From Clostridia bacterium (GTDB taxonomy: Bacteria > Bacillota > Clostridia > Christensenellales > Borkfalkiaceae): 9,452 bases of DNA. Numbering within the stretch: the first letter of the stretch is position 1; each line of letters opens with the position of its first letter. Positions 1 to 5,619 of this stretch are shown here, piece after piece. The DNA is taken from NCBI GenBank assembly GCA_900767495.1, contig CAAFZH010000024.1, positions 1 to 9,452 on the forward strand. The letters run 5' to 3'. The position numbers and the translations under genes were made by a program. The notes under the pieces are model-generated. The model worked only from the letters and a program-made list of their open reading frames with translations, searched no databases and was not told where the DNA came from.

Positions 1-245
1 TCATTGTGAAGGAGCGTAGCGACTGCGGCAATCCCACCGAAAAAGTGCGGAACTTATACTCCGCAGACCTCCACCCTCCCGGGAGTTTGCCGCGCTGACT
101 GCTATTCGGCACTTAACGCTGGCGCGTTAAAACTTTCGTTTTCCGCATTTTTTATCAAAAATGCAAGTGCCTTATGAATATCTTCGTTCGCAAACCCTTG
201 CAAGCAAGTTTGCTCACTCGACATTGACAGAATGACGTATTTTTA
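1..245. repeat. Mosaic of dispersed intergenic repeats
   Basis: No gene is visible here. The block is assembled from modules that recur in the window. Bases 1-37 resemble the widespread 'TCATTGCGAGGAGCG...AATCCCAC' type of intergenic repeat. Bases 33-65 (CCCACCGAAAAAGTGCGG and on) match 4628-4660 with a few changes. Bases 71-100 carry the CCACCCTCCCGGGAG module also found at 4546, 4706, 9413 and, reversed, 2922-2970. Bases 207-238 carry the other half of that module (TTTGCTCACTCGACATTGAC). Between them, 108-171 can fold into a three-arm structure. The block lies downstream of the lipoprotein gene and its terminator. The repeat relationships are seen directly; mobility or function is unknown. 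Confidence 0.75.
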
Positions 246-260
246 TTGAGCGTCAGCAAG

Positions 261-296
261 AAAATCGCCCCCGACGCGGAAACGCGTCGGGGGCGA
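261..296 (-). terminator. Intrinsic terminator of the lipoprotein gene
   Basis: A perfect 14-bp GC-rich stem (265-278 with 283-296) closes a 4-base loop. Read on the minus strand it is followed by TTTTCTTG, so it fits a Rho-independent terminator about 40 bases after the lipoprotein stop codon. A weaker A/T-rich hairpin (303-309 with 317-323, 7-base loop) lies between the stop codon and this stem. Confidence 0.85.
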
Positions 297-334
297 AGTC
301 CTTTTAAGTTTTTTTTACTTAAATCGCTTTAAAT

Positions 335-2311
335 TTAAGCGTGTTCTGCCGTGTCGGTTATGGGCGAAAAACTATAAATCACGTTTCTTTCGCCGCCTTT
401 TGCGGACTTCATACCGAACGCAACTTCGACGGTTCTCTTTTCGGTTTCTACCGCTTTAAAGAATTCCGCGTCGAACACAAGCGTGCCGTTCTCTACGTAA
501 ATAACCTTTTTACCGTTATAAGTAACGGTGGTGTTATCTGCGGATGCGAACGCGGCATCGGAAGTCTTGACGGAAATTTCCCATTCGGCATACTCGCCGT
601 TTGCGGGAACTATCTCGACTTTAAGACCCTCTTTCAATGCTTTTTCGGTCTGAGCCTTAGTAAGTCCGAACTGCGTAAGTTTAAGATACGCGGGATACGA
701 ACCCTCGGCGGGAATAACGAACATACTCGCTTTGTCCGCGGGTACGGTTTCGGCATAATCGATATCGAAAGCGGCGGCAGCCGTTCCCGCAACTATGACG
801 TCGGTCGTTCCGTCGCCCGAAACGTTTTTAAGGTTTATTCTGTAAGCAACGCTGTTTGCGATTTTGGTGGGATAGCCGTTGGCGTTTACCGTGAATTCGG
901 AGGTCAACTCCAACTTTTCGACTACGCCCTTAGCCATTTCGAGCCATTTCGCGAGGGTAAGATCGCCCGCAACCATACTGAATGCCTGCGACAAAGTAGT
1001 TCCTTTAAGGAATGCTATCGCCTGTTCGCCGATTTGTCCAAAGGTAATGCTCTCGCCCGCATCGGGTTGCGTATCGGGTTGCGCTTCGCCTTCGGCGGCT
1101 TGCGCATCGGGTACGTCGGGAGAAGGTACGTCGGGGGAAGGTTCTTCGGGTTTAGACGCGGTAAACATCTTTATTATATCGTTTACTTTGTAGTTCTTCG
1201 CTATGGCGTAAACGTAATCGTAAATAGTCTGACCGTCTGCAACGGCGGGCAACACGGCGTTGATTTGTTCGTCGGTCATACCTGCCTGGCTTTTAAGCAA
1301 TTCTTTGACGAACGCAACTGCGTCGGCGGTAGTTAAACCCGCCTCAGCCTGTATTCCGTCGCACATCGCTTTAAGGTCGACGGGCATAGCGGTGTAACTA
1401 TTGACAAACGCGACAAGCCTGTCGACAACGTCGGCAACGGTTGCCTCGCCCTTACTTTCGTCGAATATCTTTTTAAGTCTTTCTTCCAAAACGGTGGAAT
1501 CTTTCTCGCCCGTTAATTTGGCTATAATGGTAAGAAGGTCTTCTTCCGCGTTTTCTTCGACGAAGGCAAGAACTTTATCTATAATCTGCGTTTTAACGTC
1601 GAAAGTTATCTGCGGATACGACTTTAAGCCGAGTTGACCTAATTTACCTCTTGCCGCTATGGTCTGCTTAACCGCGTCGATAATTGCGGGAATCTGACTC
1701 ATAACGAGTTGCTGACCGACGGATGCGCTTTCGTCAACCTTTTCCGACATAGCCGTAAGGTAAGCGAAAACTTCCCCGAGAGTGCCTACGTACGAAACGT
1801 CGCATTCGTTGAGTTCTTGTTTCTCGATTACGGGTTCACCGTTTTCATCCTGACCGTTGGCAAAAGCGGAACCCGTCAATCTGCCGTATAAAACGCCGCC
1901 GACGTAACGCACGTCGAGTTTAACGTTGGCCTTCTCATTTCCGGTAGCGTCGCTCAGGTTGGTTACGAACGCGTCGGCGTTGACCGCAAATTCAACCTCC
2001 GTACCAATAAACTTAACGTAGACGTCTCCTTTAATATCCTCTAACGCGGTTTCCGTTGCGACGTCGGTCGCGGAGGGGCTTTTAAGGGTCGCGGTAAATT
2101 TGGCGTGAACGTAGTCCACTTTAATTTCTTTAGCCGTTTCCTCGCCCGATTGCGAGCCCGAGTTGCTTTCGGTTGTGCTACCCGAACCGGTGTCGCTGCT
2201 TTCGGTAGTACCGGTAGAGGCGTTGCCGTTGTTTTTATTGCAAGCGACCGTGCCGAATACGAGCGTAAACGACATTACGAGTGCAATGAAAAGACTTAAC
2301 AATTTCTTCAT
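335..2311 (-). CDS. Large secreted lipoprotein of unknown function
   Basis: This 658-residue protein begins with a lipoprotein signal peptide: MKK, a hydrophobic stretch (about 4-20) and a lipobox-like TVAC that makes Cys24 the probable lipidated residue. It should be anchored to the outer face of the membrane. Residues 25-60 are a Ser/Thr/Gly/Asn-rich spacer. A region of about 65-385 follows, then a Pro/Asp/Glu-rich linker (about 387-420, with SPDVP repeats), then a second region (about 421-658) that looks beta-rich near its end. I recognise no enzyme motif or named domain, so no function is assigned. The start is supported by GGAGAG about 9 bases upstream, a sigma-A promoter at 2415-2443 and the signal peptide. 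It appears monocistronic, with a terminator at 261-296. The short SPDVP coding repeats (near 1110-1150) could vary in number between strains. Confidence 0.9.
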   Translation of the reverse strand: MKKLLSLFIALVMSFTLVFGTVACNKNNGNASTGTTESSDTGSGSTTESNSGSQSGEETAKEIKVDYVHAKFTATLKSPSATDVATETALEDIKGDVYVKFIGTEVEFAVNADAFVTNLSDATGNEKANVKLDVRYVGGVLYGRLTGSAFANGQDENGEPVIEKQELNECDVSYVGTLGEVFAYLTAMSEKVDESASVGQQLVMSQIPAIIDAVKQTIAARGKLGQLGLKSYPQITFDVKTQIIDKVLAFVEENAEEDLLTIIAKLTGEKDSTVLEERLKKIFDESKGEATVADVVDRLVAFVNSYTAMPVDLKAMCDGIQAEAGLTTADAVAFVKELLKSQAGMTDEQINAVLPAVADGQTIYDYVYAIAKNYKVNDIIKMFTASKPEEPSPDVPSPDVPDAQAAEGEAQPDTQPDAGESITFGQIGEQAIAFLKGTTLSQAFSMVAGDLTLAKWLEMAKGVVEKLELTSEFTVNANGYPTKIANSVAYRINLKNVSGDGTTDVIVAGTAAAAFDIDYAETVPADKASMFVIPAEGSYPAYLKLTQFGLTKAQTEKALKEGLKVEIVPANGEYAEWEISVKTSDAAFASADNTTVTYNGKKVIYVENGTLVFDAEFFKAVETEKRTVEVAFGMKSAKGGERNVIYSFSPITDTAEHA

Positions 2312-2347
2312 GCTTGTTTCTCTCCTATAAGAAAATTTTTACTCTTA

Positions 2348-2405
2348 AAGGGGATTCTTGCGCGTCGCCCTACGGGCAACGCGCAAGAAGGGGATCCCCT
2401 TCTTG
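2348..2405 (-). promoter_or_regulatory. Structured 5' leader of the lipoprotein mRNA
   Basis: Bases 2384-2405 form a perfect 22-bp palindrome, so the mRNA would begin almost at once with a hairpin. Part of it (2379-2389) can instead pair over 11 bp with 2355-2365, extended by an inner GCCC/GGGC stem. In that second state AAGGGGA (minus, 2401-2395) pairs with TCCCCTT (2354-2348) around the inner stem. The two states exclude each other. The structure ends about 37 bases before the start codon and leaves the ribosome binding site free. It may stabilise the message, regulate it, or be an inserted repeat. No known riboswitch was recognised. Confidence 0.5.
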
Positions 2406-2414
2406 GCAAAATCT

Positions 2415-2443
2415 ATTGTACCATTTTTATATAGCCTCGTCAA
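2415..2443 (-). promoter_or_regulatory. Sigma-A promoter of the lipoprotein gene
   Basis: On the minus strand TTGACG (2443-2438) and TACAAT (2420-2415) are separated by 17 bp, and a TGG just before the -10 gives an extended -10. Transcription would start near 2408, about 97 bases before the start codon. Confidence 0.8.
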
Positions 2444-2518
2444 CAAAATCGCACGAATTTTTTAATGAAAATTTTTCCGAATACACATTATTGTTTCAAT
2501 TTTGCTTATCCTTATTAT

Positions 2519-2632
2519 ATGAAAAAGCAGAATTTAACCGATTTAGAGGAAAAATTACTTAACGCCGAGCCGTCCGAGGTCGGCAGCGTTTTAAACGAAT
2601 TTTACAGATTTTTACACGAAAAAAGAAGGTAG
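2519..2632 (+). CDS. Doubtful 37-residue ORF, possibly a gene remnant
   Basis: This ORF encodes a charged 37-residue peptide starting MKKQNLTDLEEKLL and ending HEKRR. The composition is protein-like (a probable amphipathic helix rich in Leu, Glu and Lys), but there is no convincing ribosome binding site. The only promoter-like pair nearby (TTGTTT at 2491, TATTAT at 2513, 16 bp apart) would start transcription inside the ORF. Past the TAG stop the frame stays open to 2778, but this runs into the repeat at 2716. It may be the start of a decayed gene, a small protein, or chance. I recognise no family. Confidence 0.25.
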   Translation: MKKQNLTDLEEKLLNAEPSEVGSVLNEFYRFLHEKRR

Positions 2633-2715
2633 CCGCCGAACTAACGGATAAATTATCGGGCGACACAAAAACCTGTCGTCATATTTCCCGAGAGAGCGAA
2701 TTACCATACTTTTTA

Positions 2716-2860
2716 TCCCCTATCGTCGGCGTTGCCGACACTTTCCCCGAAGGAGAAAGCAAGATTAGTATTTTGTAACGATTAAATTTCGTTTAATTTT
2801 AACGAAAACTTTTTTTCGCTTCCTCCTTCGGGGGAAGTGGCGCAACGCGCCGATAGGGGA
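2716..2860. repeat. Inverted-repeat element made of two paired-hairpin arms
   Basis: The left arm (2716-2763) and the right arm (2818-2860) are about 45 bp long and nearly complementary, around an A/T-rich centre of about 55 bp. Each arm also contains two small hairpins. The left has GTCGGC-GTT-GCCGAC and CTTTC...GAAAG; the right, read in the same sense, has GGCGC-GTT-GCGCC and CTTCC...GGAAG. The base pairs are therefore kept although the letters differ. No ORF is present inside. The element resembles a MITE or REP-type repeat. It may also act as a transcription barrier for the CPBP gene, which has no other terminator. Confidence 0.7.
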
Positions 2861-2865
2861 CTTTA

Positions 2866-2970
2866 CGTCATATTGAGCGTTAGCGAAATATCCCGCTGAA
2901 CTATCGACTTGCTCAATAAACTGTCTTTGCGAGGGAGCATAGCGACCGCGGCAATCTCCCGGGAGGGTGG
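2866..2970. repeat. Dispersed repeat modules downstream of the CPBP gene
   Basis: Bases 2866-2894 (CGTCATATTGAGCGTTAGCG and on) match 4602-4630 and 9348-9376 almost exactly. Bases 2922-2970 are the reverse complement of the CCACCCTCCCGGGAG module, in the variant that continues ATTGCCGCGG rather than TTTGCTCGCT. The block ends 14 bases from the stop codon of the CPBP gene. Confidence 0.8.
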
Positions 2971-2983
2971 GTTTCCGCAAAGA

Positions 2984-3757
2984 TTATTTTTTATCGTCGT
3001 CGACAAGCAAAGCAAATAGCACGTAAACGGCGACGAGTACGCAGACGACTGCGGAGAAAACGTAGGACGGAACGCCGCCCCATCCGCCGTACCCCAACGC
3101 ACCGGTTAAGCCGCCGCAAAAATTAAACGACGCGTGCAACAGCACGCAATATAATATGTTTTCGGTTTTTAAAAACGTGAAACAACACGCTCCGCCGAGC
3201 AAAAAAGAATACCCCACCTGCATTAAAACCGCTATCGGCGATGAGGTGAACAAATTGAACAAATGCACGAGCGCGAATATCGCCGCCGATATTATAACCG
3301 CAAAAAAACGCCCGCGTTTTTTTTCTTTCAACCTTTCCTCAACCGCCGGGAAAAGTATTCCGCGAAACAGCAATTCCTCAAAAACACCTACAAGCAAACA
3401 TTCCGCGATAAATAAAAGTATATACAAAAAAAGCGTAGTTCCCGAGTACGAAAGCGCGGCGTCGCCCATTATCAATCCGATGAGCGGAGGATTGCACGCC
3501 ACCGCCAAAAAACAAGGTAAAATAGCGATAATCGCCTTAACGGTGCTTTTGTTAAAAACTTTATAACCCGACTTTTTTACCGCGACCACCGCCACGACCG
3601 AGCCGAGCGCACGGGTGATAATTCCGTCCGTCAAAGCCGTTACGGGCGGCGTTCCGATTTTGCCGCTTAAAAAACCTTCGTATATAACGAGCGCGGCAAG
3701 CGCGATAACCGCCACGCATATATCGCCGTATTTTTTTATTGTCTGTTTTACGTTCAT
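2984..3757 (-). CDS. CPBP-family intramembrane metalloprotease
   Basis: This 257-residue polytopic membrane protein belongs to the CPBP (CAAX protease and bacteriocin-processing, also called Abi) family. The family motifs are all visible: E127-E128-x3-R132 (EELLFRG), His165 in FALVHLFN, and His208 with Asn212 in LLHASFN. In this family these residues form the active site within the membrane. The protein has about seven hydrophobic segments and a short acidic/basic tail (DDDKK). Bacterial members act in peptide maturation, bacteriocin self-immunity or unknown processing; the substrate here cannot be told. No ribosome binding site precedes the ATG. The -10 element ends six bases upstream, so the mRNA is probably leaderless, and an in-frame stop just upstream rules out an earlier start. 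The gene stands alone, divergent from the genes at 3892-4465. No bacteriocin or partner gene is evident, apart from the small ORF at 3892. Confidence 0.9.
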   Translation of the reverse strand: MNVKQTIKKYGDICVAVIALAALVIYEGFLSGKIGTPPVTALTDGIITRALGSVVAVVAVKKSGYKVFNKSTVKAIIAILPCFLAVACNPPLIGLIMGDAALSYSGTTLFLYILLFIAECLLVGVFEELLFRGILFPAVEERLKEKKRGRFFAVIISAAIFALVHLFNLFTSSPIAVLMQVGYSFLLGGACCFTFLKTENILYCVLLHASFNFCGGLTGALGYGGWGGVPSYVFSAVVCVLVAVYVLFALLVDDDKK

Positions 3758-3763
3758 AAAAAA

Positions 3764-3792
3764 ATTTTAACACAAAGCAAAAAATTTTTCAA
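3764..3792 (-). promoter_or_regulatory. Promoter of the CPBP gene, suggesting a leaderless mRNA
   Basis: On the minus strand TTGAAA (3792-3787), a 17-bp spacer and TAAAAT (3769-3764) form a good sigma-A promoter. The expected start of transcription, about seven bases past the -10, falls on the A of the ATG at 3757. Confidence 0.65.
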
Positions 3793-3814
3793 CTAAAAAG
3801 CGTTCAGTTAAATA

Positions 3815-3842
3815 TTGACTTTTTGAATTTCCGTTATATAAT
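3815..3842 (+). promoter_or_regulatory. Strong sigma-A promoter for the 3892-4465 genes
   Basis: TTGACT (3815-3820), a 16-bp spacer and a perfect TATAAT (3837-3842) predict transcription from about 3849, giving a leader of about 43 bases before the small ORF. It is back to back with the CPBP promoter, 22 bp away. Confidence 0.8.
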
Positions 3843-3872
3843 AGCCCTGCGCCTTGTAAACGAAAAAAAATT

Positions 3873-3989
3873 TTTAAGGACGGAGGTAAAAATGAAAGGA
3901 ATGAGATTTTATTTAATCAAACGCCGCAACGCAGTAACTGCCGCGACGGCGAGAGAAATTCCCGAGCATATTTTTTAACCGTCCTTAAA
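3873..3989 (+). promoter_or_regulatory. 11-bp inverted repeat bracketing the small ORF
   Basis: TTTAAGGACGG (3873-3883) and CCGTCCTTAAA (3979-3989) are perfectly complementary. The left arm runs into the GGAGG of the 28-codon ORF. The right arm adjoins the AAAGGCGG ribosome binding site of the 4001 gene. Pairing would hinder both sites, and ribosomes on the small ORF would stop beside the right arm. This is a plausible coupling or attenuation device, inferred from position only. Confidence 0.45.
3892..3978 (+). CDS. 28-residue small protein or leader peptide
   Basis: This ORF encodes a basic 28-residue peptide (begins MKGMRFYLIKRRN, ends PEHIF). It has the best ribosome binding site of the plus-strand genes (GGAGGT, 5 bases before the ATG) and lies about 43 bases after a strong promoter, so translation is likely. 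It is not hydrophobic enough to be a membrane peptide and has no signal peptide. It ends 22 bases before the 4001 gene and is enclosed by an inverted repeat touching both ribosome binding sites. I see no run of one amino acid that would mark a classical amino-acid attenuator. It could be a leader peptide controlling the downstream gene, a functional small protein, or, less likely, a peptide processed by the divergent CPBP protease. Confidence 0.6.
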   Translation: MKGMRFYLIKRRNAVTAATAREIPEHIF

Positions 3990-4000
3990 GGCGGTGTTTT

Positions 4001-4465
4001 ATGGAAAACGTTATGTACGGAATTTTAAACGGTTTCGGCATAGAGCAACTGCTTGTCGCGTTTGCGGCGGGCATTGTAGCCGCGCTTGTCAAGCGCAAAA
4101 TCAAACTCGACGTTAAACGCGAACTCATAGTGCGACTCGTGGTCGCGCTCGGGCTTGCCGCAATTTTATGCGCCGCGCTTAAACAGAACTACGGTTGGCT
4201 TATAAGTACCGCCTCGGGCGGAATAGGTCTTTCCTACGTATTAAGCGGTCTTTCGTCAAAAGAAAAGAGCCTGTCGGCGGAAACTTTTTTGCAAACCGTC
4301 GCGCCTTTTTTGAAAGCCGAGGATATCAGAGCCGCTATTAAGGACAAGGAAAGCACGGAAGAAATTTATTCCGCGCTACGCCCCCTTACAGGCAATAGGA
4401 TGTCCGACGATCAAGTAAAATTGATTTCCGGCGTAGTCAGCATACTTAAACGATTCGGGTATTAA
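4001..4465 (+). CDS. Three-helix membrane protein of unknown function
   Basis: This 154-residue protein is not recognised. The first half has three hydrophobic segments: about 14-31 (LLVAFAAGIVAALV), 42-60 (LIVRLVVALGLAAILCAAL) and 66-84 (WLISTASGGIGLSYVLSGL), with a very basic loop (KRKIKLDVKRE) after the first. The second half, from about 85, is soluble, charged and probably helical, ending SILKRFGY. The size and layout loosely recall small phage-type membrane proteins such as holins, but no other phage gene is near, so I do not call it that. The ribosome binding site is AAAGGCGG, about 7 bases before the ATG. It is transcribed with the 28-codon ORF and ends at a strong terminator. Confidence 0.8.
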   Translation: MENVMYGILNGFGIEQLLVAFAAGIVAALVKRKIKLDVKRELIVRLVVALGLAAILCAALKQNYGWLISTASGGIGLSYVLSGLSSKEKSLSAETFLQTVAPFLKAEDIRAAIKDKESTEEIYSALRPLTGNRMSDDQVKLISGVVSILKRFGY

Positions 4466-4469
4466 CCTA

Positions 4470-4510
4470 AAAAATGCGGTCGCAAGCCGTTGGCTTGCGA
4501 CCGCATTTTT
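4470..4510 (+). terminator. Terminator with a 19-bp perfect stem
   Basis: Bases 4470-4488 and 4492-4510 are perfectly complementary around a 3-base loop. The A-run on one side and T-run on the other make it able to work in both directions. It begins four bases after the stop codon of the 4001 gene and ends the plus-strand unit. Transcription from parB would meet it after passing the repeats. Confidence 0.9.
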
Positions 4511-4545
4511 CGTTGAGGCGAATAAAAAATATACTGCTCGAAAAA

Positions 4546-4749
4546 CCACCCTCCCGGGAGTTTGCTCACTCGGCATTGACGCAAAGACAAATAAAAAAGT
4601 ACGTCATATTGAGCGCAAGCGAAATATCCCACCGAAAAAGTACGGAGCATATACTCTTCACTTTAGTCGTGGGATTCTTCACTTCGTTCAGAATGACGTG
4701 TTTTTCCACCCTCCCGGGAGTTTGCTCGCTCGGCATTGACGCAAAGACA
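4546..4749. repeat. Dispersed repeat cluster in a convergent gap
   Basis: Two direct copies of the CCACCCTCCCGGGAG module (4546-4589 and 4706-4749, nearly identical through ATTGACGCAAAGACA) flank an inverted repeat at 4601-4699. The arms of that repeat are CGTCATATTGAGCG...TCCCAC (4602-4632) and GTGGGATTCTTC...ATGACG (4669-4698). The cluster fills most of the gap between the 4001 gene terminator and the parB stop codon, and no gene is visible in it. The inverted repeat may also stop transcripts leaving parB, which has no U-rich terminator of its own. Confidence 0.85.
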
Positions 4750-4770
4750 GTAAACGCAAGCGAAATACTT

Positions 4771-5571
4771 TTACTTGTTCTCTATCAATTCGAGCAAGTC
4801 GCACAGGCGGTCGAGATCGTCGCGGGTGAAATAATCTATGTAAATTCGTCCGCGATCGTCGTTGCCTATCGCAGAAACTTTCGTGCCGAAATCGCGCTGC
4901 ATGCGCTCGACCAAATCTCTTAATTCAAGGCTTATCTGCGGTTTTTTCTTTATCGTTTCTTTTTCGGGCGCAAAATAATCGTGCACCGCTTTTTCGGTTT
5001 TTCTTACGCTCCACCCCTCGACTATCGCCTTTTTAGCCATAAGCGTCTGCTTGGGGCGCGGCAGCGTTACGAGCGCGCGGGCGTGTCCCGCGGAGAGTTT
5101 ATCTTCCGACACGAATTTTAAAACTTCGGGCGAAAGCGTTAAAATACGCAACGCGTTGGCGATAGACGAACGACTTTTGCCGAGCCTTTCGGCCACCTCG
5201 TCCTGCGTAAGCGAAAACTCGTCCATAAATTCTTTTATCGCGGTAGCCTCTTCCACGGGGTTCAAGTCCTCGCGCTGCAAATTTTCCACGATAGAAACTT
5301 CCTTTATCTGCCGCTCGTCGTAATTTTTGATTATCGCGGGTATAGTGGTCATTCCGGCGTTTTTACAGGCGCGATACCTGCGCTCGCCCGCAATTATCTT
5401 ATACCCTATTTCGGTTTTGCATACCACTATAGGCTGAATAACGCCGTGTTTTTTCACGCTCTCGGTGAGTTCGCCGAGCGCGGAAGAATCGAAAGTTTTT
5501 CGCGGCTGATCGGGGTTGGGGTAAACCTCGTTTATATTAAGTAAAGTTACTACTTCGTTTTCGGTTTGCAT
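4771..5571 (-). CDS. parB: ParB family chromosome-partitioning protein
   Basis: This 266-residue protein is a complete ParB/Spo0J. Such proteins bind parS sites near the origin, use CTP to slide as clamps, spread along DNA and recruit SMC. The N-terminal CTP-binding domain (about 8-110) carries GERRYRA at 62-68 and ENLQREDLNPVEEA at 96-109. The central helix-turn-helix domain (about 118-205) has LTQDEVAERLGKSRSSIANA and LSAGHARAL. The C-terminal dimerisation region is about 213-264. It lies 48 bases after ftsH on the same strand and is probably read from the same transcript. There is no Shine-Dalgarno sequence at the ATG, and no better start is visible. No parA gene or parS-like site is seen in the window. 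Noc, a ParB paralogue, is possible, but the overall pattern fits ParB. Confidence 0.93.
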   Translation of the reverse strand: MQTENEVVTLLNINEVYPNPDQPRKTFDSSALGELTESVKKHGVIQPIVVCKTEIGYKIIAGERRYRACKNAGMTTIPAIIKNYDERQIKEVSIVENLQREDLNPVEEATAIKEFMDEFSLTQDEVAERLGKSRSSIANALRILTLSPEVLKFVSEDKLSAGHARALVTLPRPKQTLMAKKAIVEGWSVRKTEKAVHDYFAPEKETIKKKPQISLELRDLVERMQRDFGTKVSAIGNDDRGRIYIDYFTRDDLDRLCDLLELIENK

Positions 5572-5584
5572 ACTCGTAATATCG

Positions 5585-5613
5585 CCCGACCGCCGTTAAA
5601 AACGGCGGTCGGG
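5585..5613 (-). promoter_or_regulatory. Hairpin between ftsH and parB
   Basis: A perfect 13-bp GC-rich stem (5585-5597 with 5601-5613, 3-base loop) starts seven bases after the ftsH stop codon and ends 13 bases before the parB ATG. No U-run follows on either strand, so it is not a standard terminator. It may stabilise the ftsH end of the message, be a processing site, or lower parB expression. Confidence 0.6.
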
Positions 5614-5619
5614 TATCGT

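Noticed and set aside
84..213. A tRNA-like cloverleaf at 108-171
   Set aside because: The arms do not match tRNA lengths and there is no TTCRA arm or anticodon stem of the right geometry.
341..1336. A 331-codon open frame on the plus strand opposite the lipoprotein gene
   Set aside because: The minus strand has the promoter, ribosome binding site, signal peptide and terminator. The plus frame has none of these and reads as low-quality Phe/Arg/Gly-rich protein.
2765..3102. Minus-strand open frames across the repeats at 2818-2970
   Set aside because: They translate dispersed repeat sequence, run partly into the CPBP gene in another frame, and lack start signals.
3156..3566. A 136-codon plus-strand open frame opposite the CPBP gene
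   Set aside because: It is antisense to the catalytic core of a well-supported membrane protease and has no start signals.
4546..4749. Possible CRISPR array
   Set aside because: Only two direct copies of one module occur, separated by a sequence that is itself a dispersed inverted repeat; there is no regular spacer pattern and no cas gene.
4376..4923. Open frames on both strands spanning the 4470-4749 region
   Set aside because: They read through a terminator stem and repeat modules into parB in the wrong frame.
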